Source: Lucinisca nassula
Lineage: Eukaryota; Mollusca; Bivalvia; Lucinida; Lucinidae
DNA length: 64,000 nt
Direction: 5' to 3'
Assembly: GCA_963580285.1 (NCBI GenBank)
Contig: OY757025.1
Span: 122,656,742 to 122,720,741 of the forward strand
The position numbers and the translations under genes were made by a program. Below, piece after piece: positions 1-9,510 of this stretch; the first letter of the stretch is position 1, and each line of letters begins with the position of its first letter. A model generated the notes under the pieces. That model saw only the letters and a program-made list of their open reading frames with translations, was not told the origin of the DNA and did not search any database.

Positions 1-347
1 AAAGAACTAGACCGCGGCGTTGCGCGGGTTCAAAACGATTTGCGGCGGATGTACTGTATTTCTGCTCGAAAACATAGATTGTGAGTTCTCATGGTAAGAC
101 AATGCAGCATTTGGCTTCTACGGCATGTAATCGCCTGAGGGAAGTTTTGACATTTCAAAATCTAAGAAATAATCAAACGAAAATGTCTTGCAGGCATTTG
201 TAAGTCGAATATGAGCCAGCGCCCGACAAAACTTACAATAAGACATGTGCGCCAGTCGAAGACTTAGATCAGCCTGCGCATCAATATAGTCTAACCATAC
301 ACTTCTCTTGCTGCATGAAGGAGTATTGGACCCTTAGCGACCCTTAG
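1..347. other. Unassigned sequence
   Basis: I see no gene here. Positions about 242-281 hold half of the short family I palindrome, with a GATCAGCCTGCGCATC core, just before a complete copy. The rest is not recognised. Confidence 0.5.
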
Positions 348-415
348 AGCGCCCAACGAAGACTCTGATCAGACTGCGCGGATGCGCAGGCTGATCTGAG
401 TCTTCGTTGGGGCGC
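348..415. repeat. Family I short palindrome
   Basis: This is a near-perfect inverted repeat. The left arm begins GCGCCCAACGAAGACTC and the right arm ends GAGTCTTCGTTGGGGCGC, with GATCAG/CTGATC and a GCGCGGATGCGC centre. Related arms occur near 242-281, 20385-20475 and 20715-20800. It is probably a tiny non-autonomous foldback element. Confidence 0.7.
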
Positions 416-668
416 ACATGTCTTATTGTAGGTTTTGTCATGCGCTGGCCAATATATAATGTTCCTGTTCCGGTGAAAATATACTTTAGGAAATGTAATT
501 TCGAATGGTAATTTCGTACAGAAATGGACGTTGTTTCTTCATAATGTGCTTTTGAAACAGCCATTTGCATGGTCGGTTTTGTCTTGTTGGCACGAGCCCA
601 GTTTCACAAGAGATTATCATACGGCTTGTTCATACTATTCCCTATATCATTCCGCGGGCTGGTGTGTG

Positions 669-862
669 TCACGATAACATATCCGTGCGCTAAAATGGCA
701 ATTATCGTATTTCTAGAATTTCTTATTTGTAGTCTAAATATAGATCGTGGGTGCTCGTTAGAACCGCCTCAATGAGGCGGTTCTAACGAGTACCCACAAT
801 CTATGTAATAAGGCGGTTCTAACGAGTAGCCACTGTCTATGTTTTAGAAAAAAATAAGGAAA
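669..862 (+). repeat. Family A1 copy, right half missing
   Basis: The copy starts CACGATAACATATCCGTGCG and runs into the palindromic core GTTAGAACCGCCTCAATGAGG. A second partial right arm (GGCGGTTCTAACGAGTAG) follows, so the palindrome is one and a half units long. Where the right half should continue, a family B element begins at 868. B insertion or deletion therefore removed the end. Confidence 0.75.
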
Positions 863-867
863 CGAAT

Positions 868-1274
868 TTGTTTGATTTGAGGTTTAACGTCCCCGTCAAC
901 ACTATAGGTCATTTTGGAGACGGTTGCTTCCAATTTTGTGGGACTTTTACCCGACACTGAGATAAAATGACATCTCAAGCCCTGCCGCCCTTGAAACCAA
1001 TAGAGTTTATATGCATGGACGGGCCGATTCACATCACTTTTCCTGGGCAGGCTTAGTTTCCATTATGGCCTGGTCGCTTCATGTTTGTGTTTCTTTCCCT
1101 TTAGTATCTTTGATGGGTGGAGTAAGTTAATTGTATCGATTCCTGATCTTTGTTTCACTTCTACTTAGAACTTCTAAACAGTTTACCAGTACTCATATGC
1201 TGTCGGATTCAGCTCTGCGTGGAAGCATCATGCAGCCCAATCTATTTCTTCAAGCCCCTATGGGCGGGGGCCAA
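868..1274 (-). repeat. Family B SINE-like copy, split by a family C fragment
   Basis: The plus strand reads from the tail (TTTGTTTGATTTGAGG) to the head (CCCCTATGGGCGGGGGCC), so the sense strand is minus. At 1057-1162 the element is broken by a family C fragment. B resumes with TTCTAAACAGTTTACCAGTA. The two halves rejoin in consensus order, which supports insertion over rearrangement. Confidence 0.8.
1057..1162 (+). mobile_element. Very short family C 3'-end insertion
   Basis: Only the last 106 bp of family C are present, ending in the usual GATTCCTGATCTTTG...CTTCTA terminus. It is flanked by CTTAG at 1052-1056 and 1163-1167, a possible 5-bp target duplication. It lies inside a B element. 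It is one of the shortest of the 5'-truncated C copies. Confidence 0.65.
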
Positions 1275-1674
1275 AGAAAACTAATGAATAACCCTAAAAC
1301 CCCAACTTTTCTCTATATACCTGGGGTTTATAACAAACGGTTATGCAAATGCCATTCTTCCCGTAGCTCTTGGGAGAAAAAGATTGGGTTGAATGGTGCT
1401 TTCACGCAGAGCTGAAACCGACCGAACATTTGACTATTGGTACGTAAACCGTTTTTAATGGAAAGTGGGGCGAGTTGGACCATTCCTGCTTGTAACTGAT
1501 TCGTTGCGTTTGAGTTAACGCCACGTCAACACTTGTAGGCCGTTTAATGTCGTCTACCAGATACATGTACAGGGAGTAAAGTGATAAAAGAAATAGTAGA
1601 GGAGATGGAAAAGAGAGACTGGGGAGGATGAAGAAAATGAATGAATGTGAAGAATTAGGAGATAGAGGATCGTA
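1275..1674. other. Repeat scraps and unassigned sequence
   Basis: About 1290-1335 is a scrap of family A (ACCCCAACTTTTCTC then TGGGGTTTA). About 1385-1430 is a scrap of the family B head (TTTCACGCAGAGCTGAAACCG). The remainder to 1674 is purine-rich and not recognised. Confidence 0.5.
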
Positions 1675-2022
1675 CATGAGTGTCCATGTATTATTGAATT
1701 TATTAAACGAGTTGAGGAAAATGGATAAAATGCGAGGCTTTGCCGAGCATTTTATCCCTTTTACTCAACGAGTTTAATAAATTCAATAATACATGAACAC
1801 GAATGCAAGATTCTATTTATCATATGACATTTAAAACGCATTTTATTCACGATTGTTTACAAAAATGTCAATATTCCGCCGTTTGTAAACGCGACGTCGT
1901 TACGGACGTCGTACATGTAACGTTACGGGACGTATCTAGCTAATTTGCATATTAAATCCACTAGTGGATTATCGAAAATATTATATGGCGTTATTACACG
2001 CTCAGACGCGACGTCATATGAT
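1675..2022 (+). repeat. Family G element with a long terminal hairpin
   Basis: Positions about 1687-1795 form a long palindrome: CATGTATTATTGAATTTATT pairs with its complement, AACGAGTTGAGG with its complement, around GCGAGGCTTTGCCGAGC. A conserved tail follows to GACGTCATATGA. A second copy lies at 22434-22780 with the same order, and a scrap at 62030-62090. It looks like a non-autonomous DNA element. No coding sequence is visible. Confidence 0.7.
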
Positions 2023-2695
2023 AAAAATAAATATTCGCCCTCTAGGCCTCTACCATAACCTGCTACAAGGATAGCAGGCCTTGACCAACTGTTAGCAAAT
2101 GCGAGTTGGACGCCCCAGTGACATAAGATACATGACACTTTCGCCAAACCCAACTACCCCCAGACCAGAGCGGTTTGTTAAGGTGGTAGGACCACTTAAT
2201 AGTCCCACAAAATCGGAAGCAATGTCTCCAAATGACCTCAATTGTGTTGGCAGGAACGTGAAACCTAAACACAACTTTAGAAATAAATTCTTGTTCTACA
2301 TTTGTGCTGGAATGTTTAGCTCTAGGATACTGCTGTAACACTTTCATAGCAGAATACTGTGAATAATCTCCATCTAAACCTATACCACATTATATTGCTC
2401 CAAGAAACAAAATCTAGGCCTTATATAGCTGTTGGGACAAATCGTTTTGTCTGTGATTTTAATTAAGTGGCTGTGCTTCGAATAATAAGTGGGTTCATTT
2501 TTCAATTACGTTGAATAGATCTGCTCTTGATGTATTTATAGTAGTTTTTCTCAGAAGATATAATGTCCTCAGAATCTGACTAAGAACATGCTTTTAGTGC
2601 TTTTCGTGTCCTATGACAAAGGCTTATTGTAATACAATGTCAGCCTGTTCTGAGGTAATGATTTGCTTTTCTTTTAAAAGAAATGGATGCTGCGC
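2023..2695. other. Unassigned, with a B tail fragment
   Basis: About 2195-2275 is a diverged family B 3' region (AGTCCCACAAAATCGGAAGC to AACGTGAAACCTAAAC), sense plus. The rest shows no recognised gene or repeat. Confidence 0.5.
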
Positions 2696-2950
2696 CATTA
2701 CGTTAACAAATCAGTGAGATAAAACCTCTGTATACCCCACAATATATAGAGAAAACTGGGGTTTACAGGGGAAAGAATTATTTTTCTTATTTCTGTTCCA
2801 AGATATACGTTGTGGGTACTCGTTAGAACCGCCTCAAAGAGGCGGTTCAAACGAGTACCCACAACCTACATTTTGATAATAAAAAAAAATATAGCACAGA
2901 TTTTTATAAGAAAATCAGCTGTTTTGAGATGTGAAAGAATGCACTTTGTG
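2696..2950 (-). repeat. Family A1 copy
   Basis: A reversed copy. It starts with the right terminus CATTACGTTAACAAATC, then the AAACTGGGGTTTAC hairpin arm, the core GTTAGAACCGCCTCAAAGAGG, and ends near GATGTGAAAGAATGCAC. Its left terminus abuts an (ATC)n tract. Confidence 0.8.
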
Positions 2951-2960
2951 TCATCATCAA

Positions 2961-2994
<34 letters not shown>
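2951..2994. repeat. (ATC)n microsatellite
   Basis: About 14 near-perfect ATC/CAT units lie between an A element and a tandem-repeat element. It explains the polyserine and polyhistidine readings found here, which are not genes. Confidence 0.9.
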
Positions 2995-3790
2995 GGATTT
3001 TGTCTCATCTGCTTCAGCAGGAAGACATAGGCGTGCAAGTTTCCGTCCGTCCGGGTATCCGTCCGTCTTTCCGTCAACATTTTACACTGGGTGTCTTGTC
3101 ATCGCAACATCCTCCTACAGTTTTATACCAATCATTTTGAAACTTTGCATTTGTTTTCGCCATGGTATGAGGATGTCCATGTGGTTTGGACATAATTCTC
3201 GGATAAATTGATATACAATAGGTACCTCTTGTCATCGCAACTCCTGTTACAGTTTTATATCATTCATTTTGAAACTTTGTATGTGTTTATGTCATGGTAT
3301 GAGGATGTTCATGTGGTTTAGATATTAATCTTGGATGAATGTTTGTCACTTTTTCCACATTGTGAACTTAGTCGTTTTTAATCATCAGTTGATAGACAGT
3401 AGGTACCTCTTGCCATCGCAACTCCTCGTAAGTTTTATACCAATTATTTTGAAACTTCACTTATGCTTTCTACATGGTATGAGGATGTGCATGTTGTTTA
3501 GATATAAATTTTGGAAGAATTTTTGTCATTTTTTTCCCATTGCGAACTTAGTCATTTTTAACCTTCAATTGATAGGCAGTAGGCACCTCTTGTCATAGCA
3601 ACTGCTCTTACAGGTTTATACCAATCATTCTGAAACGTTGCGTATGTTTTCTCCATGATATGAGGATGTGCATGTGGTTTGGATATAATTCTTGGATGCA
3701 TTTTAACTACTTTTTGCATATGTGAACTTAGTCAGTTTCTTACCTCAGATCTATAGTCTATGGGTACCTCTTGAAGTCCTATATTCATTT
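2995..3790 (+). repeat. Pearl-like tandem-core repeat, about 180-bp units
   Basis: A tetranucleotide tract (CCGTCCGTCCG...CCGTCCGTC, about 3044-3075) is followed by about four diverged units. They begin near 3097, 3222, 3413 and 3593, with a residual start at 3764. Each unit opens GTACCTCTTGTCATCGCAAC and contains ATTTTGAAACTT and ATGGTATGAGGATGT. The tetranucleotide-plus-tandem-core layout resembles oyster pearl or Helentron-associated elements. The termini are not resolved. Confidence 0.6.
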
Positions 3791-3797
3791 CTTCTTA

Positions 3798-4056
3798 CAT
3801 TACGATAACACACCCGTGCGACACAGTGCATTTTCTCACATCGCCAGAATGGCTACTTTTCTGATGAAAATCCGTAATATTTTTTCTTATTTATACTGCA
3901 AACATAGGTTGTGGGTGCTCATTAGAACCGAGTAACCACAACCTTTGTCTTGGAGAAGAAATAAGAAAAACAATATATACCCCCGTAAATCCCAGTTTTC
4001 TCTATATAGAGTGGGGTTAAAGGAGGTGTTCATTTCACGGAGTTGTTCACGTGATG
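3798..4056 (+). repeat. Family A1 copy with eroded core palindrome
   Basis: Both termini are present (CATTACGATAACACACCCG at left, GTTCACGTGATG at right). The core hairpin is reduced to GCTCATTAGAACCGAGTAACC, so most of the GGCGGTTC stem is deleted. The TAAATCCCAGTTTTCTC/GTGGGGTTA stem remains. Confidence 0.85.
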
Positions 4057-4813
4057 TATTTTGGGTGGGCCAGGTAGGCAGGTGCGACATCAATTTCACC
4101 GAAGTTGAATCTATATTTTTATTAACGTACAGGTCGACATAAATTGCCCCCCTTCCATGTAGCTTGCTTGCTGCACGCATGGCAGATCTCACACCTGATC
4201 TCCAGGTATGTCTTTTATGAGGATCGATGGCCGAGAGCTTCTAGCTTCCAAGTCATCTTGGGCCTTCCAGGCTAACGTTTATCATCCACCTGTATGTCAA
4301 AGGCTGTCTTGACGGCACCCTTGGCGCATATAATTCTTGAATGCATTTTAACTACTTTTTGCATATGGGCCCGCGATTTTGGTACTTATCGCCTATGCGA
4401 GCAGCGAAGGTTCAGGCGAGCCTGCGCATCCGCACAGTCTCGCCAGAACCTTCGCTGCTCGCTCATACAAGCAGTGAATCAAGAGGAACCTTCAGACAGA
4501 AAGCCGTATCCCTGGCCCCTCTGAATGACTGGGCATGCGCAGTTAAAATTTGTCATGACGGAATGCTCGAAGACACAAATTCGCTTGGCGGATCATACCA
4601 CATGTCTATACCAGCGTAACCTTCTCTCCTTCACGATGAGGTCCAGGTCTCGAATGCCAAGCCGCACAAGTAGCTCAATGGATCTGATGTGACATTGTCT
4701 TGCAACTAGATTTTTCTGTCTGGACATTGCCCTGTCATTCCGCTGCAGGCGTTGGAGGTTTGGTTTAATATGTTATCGAAAATGCAAAGCTATAGATCAT
4801 TGCATTCAGAAAA
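4057..4813. other. Unassigned, with one family I-type palindrome
   Basis: Positions 4397-4462 form a palindrome (GCGAGCAGCGAAGGTTC against its complement around CTGCGCATCCGCACAG). Nothing else is recognised. Confidence 0.5.
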
Positions 4814-5026
4814 TGGACAGTTACCATTTTACACAAAATGGCCAATTGGCTATACAAAACAAAATAATACAAGCGATACTAACACAAGCATCGACGGGTC
4901 CGACTCGCATCGCTTTGTCTGGGCAGGCTTAGATCCTCTAAGCGTGTTACCAGTACTCATGTGCGGTCGGTTTCAGCTCTGCTTGGAAGCATCATGCAGC
5001 CCATTTATTTCTTCAAGCCCCGATTC
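4814..5026. repeat. Family C scrap joined to a family B 5' part
   Basis: 4814-4885 matches internal family C (GGACAGTTACCATTTTACAC to ATAATACAAGCGATAC), C sense minus. 4886-5026 matches the B head half (CCGACTCGCATCGCTTTG to CTTCAAGCCCCGATT), B sense minus. The direct junction suggests B insertion or recombination. Confidence 0.65.
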
Positions 5027-6213
5027 TAATAAGTACCACTTCCTGTGTTTGCTTTTTATATTTTTTTGTGAGAATTTTGGAATATAGGGATCCGATACCC
5101 GCGCTGTGACTTAGGTTATAACCTTTGAGAACATCATTGTGGAAATGCCATCATGTTAAATAACGTTCTAACTGGTATGGAAGGTTTACGAACGCATTTG
5201 AAGAGTTTATATGGCGTTTTGGGTAATTTTAGCCTTAAACAAGAATGACGATCACGTTGTAATATAATTCGCCAGGACCGACACTCGTCCAAGTGGCTTC
5301 GTGTTTTTAAGCAAGATCCGGCCAATGCTAATTTTATGAAAAAAGACATGGGTGACCCCTATATTCACAGACGTAAACATTGAATAGGTTAATTAACACT
5401 GATGATCCAATTATAAAAACAATAGCTTGAGACTGAGCGTATATAAACGTGTTTAGAATTTTAACTTTGAGATCTCAGTTTGTCTCGGAAATTGACAGTT
5501 ACAAATGAAGACTGATTCTGTTTTGAAGAACATATTTAAGAGGTCTCCCAAATGAAATGGGTAGCCTATTGGTTTTGCTGCATTTCTCATTTCTTTTTTC
5601 GCCTTCCTTTACTTCTTCTTTGCGCTCAAATTTTATCCGAACTAGTTCTCAGTAACCACTTGACGGAATGCTCTGAAATTTTGGGATATGATAGATATAG
5701 ATATGAAGTTTTGCAAGAGGGTTTCAAAACTCAAATTCGCGGACCTAAAGGGCCCCCTGGTGGCATGCCAAAAAATCGCCCAAATTTTGTTCTGAAAAGT
5801 TCTCAGTAAAAACTTGACGGATTGTTATGAAATTTTTGGATAGTGATAGGTATGGTAATAAAAAAAAAAAAAAAAATAAATAAAAAAATCAAAATTCAAA
5901 ACCGCATGATCAGATACATTCATTGGCACCAACGAGAAGTTTAGAGTGGTTTATTCCCAGTAATAGAGCACCATTTTTTCGTGCTAAGTTTACAAACAAG
6001 AGTATGGACTGTAAAGTTAACAGGGGTGTCTGATCTGGGTCTCGACTGTTTACCAATGTCGTGGGACGCTAGGCTTATATGATCCAGTCAATGATGCCAT
6101 GGATCATGTCTGGACATGAAATGTTATCACATCAGCGGGTATTGAACCTGGGACCTCTAGCATCAGAGGCAAGTGCATTAACATGTTCTTTGTTTTCGAA
6201 AGCAAGCATTTTA
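5027..6213. other. Unassigned, with a two-copy diverged repeat
   Basis: Between about 5645 and 5860 the string AGTTCTCAGTAA..CTTGACGGA, followed by GAAATTTT(G)GGATA(T/G)TGATAG, occurs twice, about 165 bp apart. An A-rich tract follows at 5859-5880. About 6140-6185 (GGTATTGAACCTGGGACC) looks like a tRNA T-arm on the minus strand, but no full cloverleaf is seen. Confidence 0.4.
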
Positions 6214-6490
6214 CATTACGATAACACACCCGTGTGATACATTACATTTTTCAAACCTAAAAAAAAGCTATTTTTGATGAAAATGTGTGATATTTCTCTT
6301 ATTTCTACTCCAAACATAGGTTCTTGGTGCTCGTTAGAACCGCCTCAATGAGGCGGTTCTAACGAGTACCCACAACCTATGTCCTGGAGCAGAAATAAGG
6401 AAAATAATGTTTACCCCCTTAAACCCCAGTTTTCTCTATATAAAGTGGGGTTTAGGGGGGTCTTCATCTCACGGGCTTGTTCACGTGATG
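6214..6490 (+). repeat. Family A1 copy, complete
   Basis: This is a complete reference-quality copy, from CATTACGATAACACACCCG to TTCACGTGATG. The core palindrome spans roughly 6296-6405. The AAACCCCAGTTTTCTC...GTGGGGTTTA stem encloses a TATATAAAG motif. It is mirrored by the next copy only 11 bp away. Confidence 0.9.
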
Positions 6491-6501
6491 ATTTTATTTT
6501 A

Positions 6502-6772
6502 CATCACGTGAACAAGTCCGTGAAATGAAGACCCCACTATACCCCACTGTATATAGAGAAATCTGGGGTTTACGGGGGTAAACATTATTTTTCTCATTTC
6601 TGTTCCATGACATAGGTTGTGGGTACTCGTTAGAACCGCCTCATTGAGGCGGTTCTAACGAGCACCCACAACCTATGTTCGCAGTATTTATAAGAAAAAT
6701 ATCACGGATTTTCATCAGAAAAATGGCCATTTTGGAGGTGTGTAAAATGCACCAATTCGCACGGGTGTAATG
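6502..6772 (-). repeat. Family A1 copy, complete, inverted to its neighbour
   Basis: Runs from CATCACGTGAACAAGTCCG to ACGGGTGTAATG in reverse orientation. With the preceding copy it forms an inverted pair of about 560 bp that could extrude as a very large cruciform. Confidence 0.9.
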
Positions 6773-7259
6773 AATTTTGGTTGTTCCCGAAAGTGAACCT
6801 GTTTCATTTCCCGCTTTAGGAAATTTTAACAGCTGTCTTTAAAAGCTTTTCGTGGCGGTCCTACAGCTGAATGTGTGGAAGATTTAGTAGCAACAACTCT
6901 TTCACCAAATTGATTCGACAGCTTCCCATAAAAGAATTTTGTACCACCTCATGAGAGAAAGGTACTTGTCACTCACGCGATCCGCCAAGTCTTGGGCAAC
7001 TGTGAGCATAAACGTAGTCTCGGGAGAGCCTTTGTTGCTCGGAGGCATGCATAGAAGATTTTGAAGTAGCTTCGTGAAAGAAATCATGCGTTTGGGCCTA
7101 TCAGATGGCTGAGCATGCGTATTTGAAGAGCTTAACCCATATATGGTAATGGAATCTCCCACCTACATGTAATAAGTTTGGAGCGGTCCATTTCCATTTT
7201 AGGGATGGCAGGCTTGTATTTTTTGCGGTAAGTTTTGCAAAAGAATGTATGTACTTTAA
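6773..7259. other. Unassigned; one protein-like open frame (6902-7162, minus)
   Basis: The minus frame from 7162 to 6902 is open for 86 codons and its composition is not low-complexity. It opens with GTG directly after TAG, so it could be an exon with an AG acceptor rather than an independent gene. I do not recognise the protein, and chance is a real alternative. Confidence 0.2.
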
Positions 7260-7334
7260 GCAAACAGTGTAGACCCAGATCAGACGCTGCGTTGTCGCGT
7301 TGCGCGGCGTCTGATCTGGGTCTACACTGCTTGC
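7260..7334. repeat. Family H palindrome
   Basis: GCAAACAGTGTAGACCCAGA pairs with its complement, and CAGACGC with GCGTCTG. The GATCAGACGCCGC type core is shared with copies at 13169, 14676, 17146, 28866, 33855 and 42908. About 70 bp, nearly all palindrome. Confidence 0.8.
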
Positions 7335-8500
7335 TAATGTCCCAAAAAGGATTAAATCGGCTAATGCTGATGGCCCTTTTTTCATGTGCCCGCTTATGTA
7401 AGAAGTATAGCGTGTTTAGTGACGTGAGAAATTCTATCCGGAGTTAGGAACTTTTATGCACAATATAATACTAACTACGCAATAAATCAGACAGTTCGAC
7501 ATACACGAATGTCAGAAGGTCCATAAATCATGTCCTAATCAACAGCAGAAAGTGCCTCAGAAACACTTCATCTGCTGTGCACTTGCAACAATATCGCTAG
7601 TGCTGCCAAGCTAAACTTGAATCAATTTCCGTATCATCGCAATCTGCGCCCCAGAGCTCTAGATGTTCTGTTCTAAACATACATTAAAATGTGTAATCAG
7701 TAAATTAACCCAAGTTTTCGCTGTACATGTAAGAACAAACCATTTGATCGTCTTTCTTGTGACCAGGCTTTGCAATATTCAGTTCTGTACCATCCATTCC
7801 CAAATGAAAAAAGGTGACAATATAGAGGCAGAAGAAAGAAACATGATTAATGGTTTCTTACAAATGTATCACGTTCCGCTGAATACTGGTACTGTACAAC
7901 CTACTGTTGCTTCATTAGCAGGCGTTTAACATGACAATCAAATCAAAAGTGGGACATACAGATCAAACATACCCAATAAATAGAGCAATATAGAACATGC
8001 GGAACAAAACTTCAGTTAATCAAGTCCTACTGAAGTCGGAGTGCCCTAAAATCACCGTGTCATTCTGTCAGTCTGTTTGACCGTCAGTAACCCGTTTGTG
8101 AAAATTGGTGATAGTGACTAAACCGATTGGAATATTTAAATAATGTTTGGCATACTAATAGATATCAATGAGATCTAACAAATGAACTTGCCAAATATTA
8201 CATTCCATTTAGTATTGCCTCGCCGAGGCGAAAAATGTGAAAATTTTCGAACTGCTTCTCCTCGAAAACCGTTGGGCCGATTGAAGTCAAATTTCATATG
8301 GAGCCTCTATGATACAGGTAAAACCAAAATTTGCTCATGGGGTCCAGGTCACATGACCAAAATGGCCGCCAAGCCATATATGGGTAAAAACCCTTCAAAA
8401 ATAGTTTTCTCCAGAACCACTGGGCAGATTTCCACGAAACTTGATAAATAGCATCTGAGACGAAGGCCCATCATAAAATGCTAAAATGGTGGCCCTGGGT
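7335..8500. other. Unassigned sequence
   Basis: I recognise no gene. About 8180-8450 has an open plus frame, but CAGGTCACATGACCAAAATG recurs nearby at about 8668, so it looks like diverged repeat rather than coding DNA. Confidence 0.4.
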
Positions 8501-8770
8501 TGACCTTGACATTCTTTGTGCCTAGGTCAAACTTTGACACATATACTTTTGTATTGGAAAAGTAAGAATGCATTTTATCCTGCAAACGATTCAGAATACA
8601 GTACTAAAGTATAAGATATATTTTTGCTCCTTACGATAAGGCGCATTTATTGGGGGAACCGTTTTAGGTCCAGGTCACATGACCAAAATGGCCGCCATAC
8701 CCATATAATGTAACACTCATAAAGCTAAAAGCATCCGGCGGGTCGTGCACTTCAGCTGAAGCACTGGTTA
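8501..8770 (+). repeat. Family F repeat, copy 1
   Basis: This region matches 28966-29225 in reverse complement. Shared strings include GACCTAGGCACAAAG (complement), TGCAAACGATTCAGAATAC, TAAGGCGCATTTATTGGGGG and AGCATCCGGCGGGTCGTGC. Two dispersed copies and no coding frame. Confidence 0.7.
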
Positions 8771-8924
8771 TAAACCCATATTTACCTGGTCTTTGCACCC
8801 AAAAAATCGTACATTGACAGTGTAGATCAAGATCAGACAGTGTCTTCACTGTTTGCTTCGATTAAGTATTTTTGTGCAAAAACGTACAATGGAAAAAATA
8901 TAAAAACGGGCACATTGTGCGCAT

Positions 8925-9082
8925 CGATAAGGCGGTGCTAACGAATACCCACAAACCATCTTTAACGCAGAAGAAAGGCAAAGAAAATATCACCGATTTC
9001 AACAGAAACATTTTCAAAAGTATGCACAATGTTAACTAAGTCGTGTTCTTACGAGTACCCACAATCTGATTTTGCTTCCGAA
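8925..9082 (+). repeat. Family A remnants
   Basis: Two degenerate pieces: AAGGCGGTGCTAACGAATAC with a following reversed left arm (AAATATCACCGATTTC), then CGTGTTCTTACGAGTACCC. Strongly decayed. Confidence 0.55.
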
Positions 9083-9510
9083 AATAATTCATCCGGAAAA
9101 TGCCAATACTAAGTGCCATACGTTTGCCTATTGGGCCCCACATTAAATATCGTTTTGCATTCAAGATATTTCTCTCCATAGGCTTCAAATTCTCGTTTTA
9201 ACTTAATTTACTCGGCCGCTTGGAGATAAATGCGATTAATTTGATTTGCACGTATTCTAATGCATTTAACTATTCAAGGAGATAAAAAGTTTTTTTTTTT
9301 CGCATTGTGGAATGAGACAAATTTGTTTCTCCGGCATATTATGAAACCAAACATATTCAGTTCACAATTAACGAATTTATTTTCTGAATCTGTCTTAATC
9401 CCTAAAGAGACTGGTCATTTCGATAACACACCCGTTTGACATAATGCATATTTTACATCTTCAAAATGGCTACATTTTCAGATGAATATCCGTGATATTT
9501 TTCTTAGTTA

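Noticed and set aside
2931..3140. Histidine-rich protein
   Set aside because: It is an (ATC)n microsatellite in frame.
8182..8451. 89-codon gene
   Set aside because: Part of the sequence recurs nearby and no domain is recognisable; likely diverged repeat.
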